A DNA stretch of 64,000 nt from contig NZ_AQWP01000010.1 of the NCBI RefSeq assembly GCF_000375585.1, forward strand, positions 167,435 through 231,434. The letters are read 5' to 3'. Source of the stretch: Sinorhizobium meliloti 4H41 (GTDB taxonomy: Bacteria; Pseudomonadota; Alphaproteobacteria; Rhizobiales; Rhizobiaceae). A program made the position numbers and the translations under genes. A model generated the notes under the pieces. It was not told the origin of the DNA, made no database searches, and saw only the letters and a program-made list of their open reading frames with translations. Shown here piece after piece: positions 63,759-64,000 of the stretch (within the stretch, counting starts at the first letter, position 1; each line of letters starts with the position of its first letter).

Positions 63759-64000
63759 TAGAGGACCACGCTCCGAATGCTCTCGCCGGAATGCATGAGC
63801 TCGAACCCCTTGTTGATGTCCTCGAGCGGCATGGTGTGGGTGATCATCGGATCGATCTCGATCTTGCCCTCCATGTACCAGTCGACGATCTTCGGCACGT
63901 CGGTGCGCCCGCGCGCGCCGCCGAAGGCGGTGCCCATCCAGGTGCGGCCGGTGACGAGCTGGAACGGCCTGGTGGCAATCTCCTGGCCGGCGCCGGCGAC
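63755..64000 (-). CDS. flhA: S-(hydroxymethyl)glutathione dehydrogenase (class III ADH), C-terminal part
   Basis: The last 81 codons are within the window; the gene continues beyond position 64000. Visible: VAGAGQEIATRPFQLVTGRTWMGTAFGGARGRTDVPKIVDWYMEGKI, with RTWMGTAFGG being the class III ADH sequence, and DPMITHTMPLEDINKGFELMHSGESIRSVVLY at the end. It oxidises S-(hydroxymethyl)glutathione with NAD to S-formylglutathione, the substrate of the overlapping fghA product. Confidence 0.94.
   Translation of the reverse strand, partial: VAGAGQEIATRPFQLVTGRTWMGTAFGGARGRTDVPKIVDWYMEGKIEIDPMITHTMPLEDINKGFELMHSGESIRSVVLY

Overview
The window looks like part of a Sinorhizobium/Ensifer (alphaproteobacterial rhizobium) megaplasmid or chromid. 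It is GC-rich with G/C-biased third codon positions and long chains of ATGA/GTGA start-stop overlaps. It carries rhizobial intergenic repeats of the RIME type. Its pqqABCDE - cbbR - cbbFPTALSXE - gfa - xox arrangement matches what I remember of pSymB in S. meliloti. The replicon name is recollection, not something the sequence states.

Region 1 (1-15.1 kb) is a carbohydrate locus. A minus-strand unit holds a glycoside hydrolase fragment, a histidine phosphatase and an inositol-3-phosphate synthase. A second minus-strand pair is a Gfo/Idh/MocA oxidoreductase and a zinc dehydrogenase. A tightly coupled plus-strand operon holds two sugar-nucleotide epimerases, a GT4 glycosyltransferase, three CgeB-like glycosyltransferases, a UDP-glucuronate decarboxylase-like enzyme and a TIGR04290-type methyltransferase. 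A 581-residue protein with a phosphoribosyltransferase-like motif sits between. Together they suggest synthesis of an undescribed, possibly cyclitol- and xylose-containing glycan or glycolipid.

Region 2 (15.1-25 kb) has a LacI-controlled amino-acid ABC uptake/FAD oxidase unit with a doublet of perfect palindromic operators. It is followed by small envelope/stress genes (DUF3618, holin-like, a 57-residue membrane peptide, BON, DUF4142). Motifs fitting the rhizobial general-stress sigma factor RpoE2/EcfG (GGAAC-N18-TT) precede ino1, the dehydrogenase pair, the glycan operon, a 114-aa membrane protein and at least four of the envelope genes. This suggests one general-stress regulon spans regions 1 and 2.

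Region 3 (25-36.3 kb) is a mixed accessory stretch: a cupin, a frameshifted epoxide hydrolase, an OmpR-type two-component system ending in a RIME repeat, a glyoxalase-fold protein, an alpha/beta hydrolase, a DipZ-like protein, an Hsp31-like amidotransferase, and a LysR/SDR/tautomerase set.

Region 4 (36.3-64 kb) is a one-carbon autotrophy island: PQQ synthesis (pqqA-E), the Calvin cycle with red-type form IC RuBisCO and activase (cbbR, cbbFPTALSXE), glutathione-linked formaldehyde oxidation (gfa, fghA, end of flhA), a lanthanide-type methanol dehydrogenase with its cytochrome and partner (xoxF, xoxG, xoxJ), and a PQQ-associated ABC transport cluster resembling lut/ped lanthanide uptake. A NitT/TauT-like importer (binding protein, permease, ATPase) is embedded in that cluster. 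The expected flow is methanol to formaldehyde (XoxF) to S-formylglutathione and formate (Gfa, FlhA, FghA). Formate would be oxidised to CO2 outside this window, and the CO2 fixed by RuBisCO.
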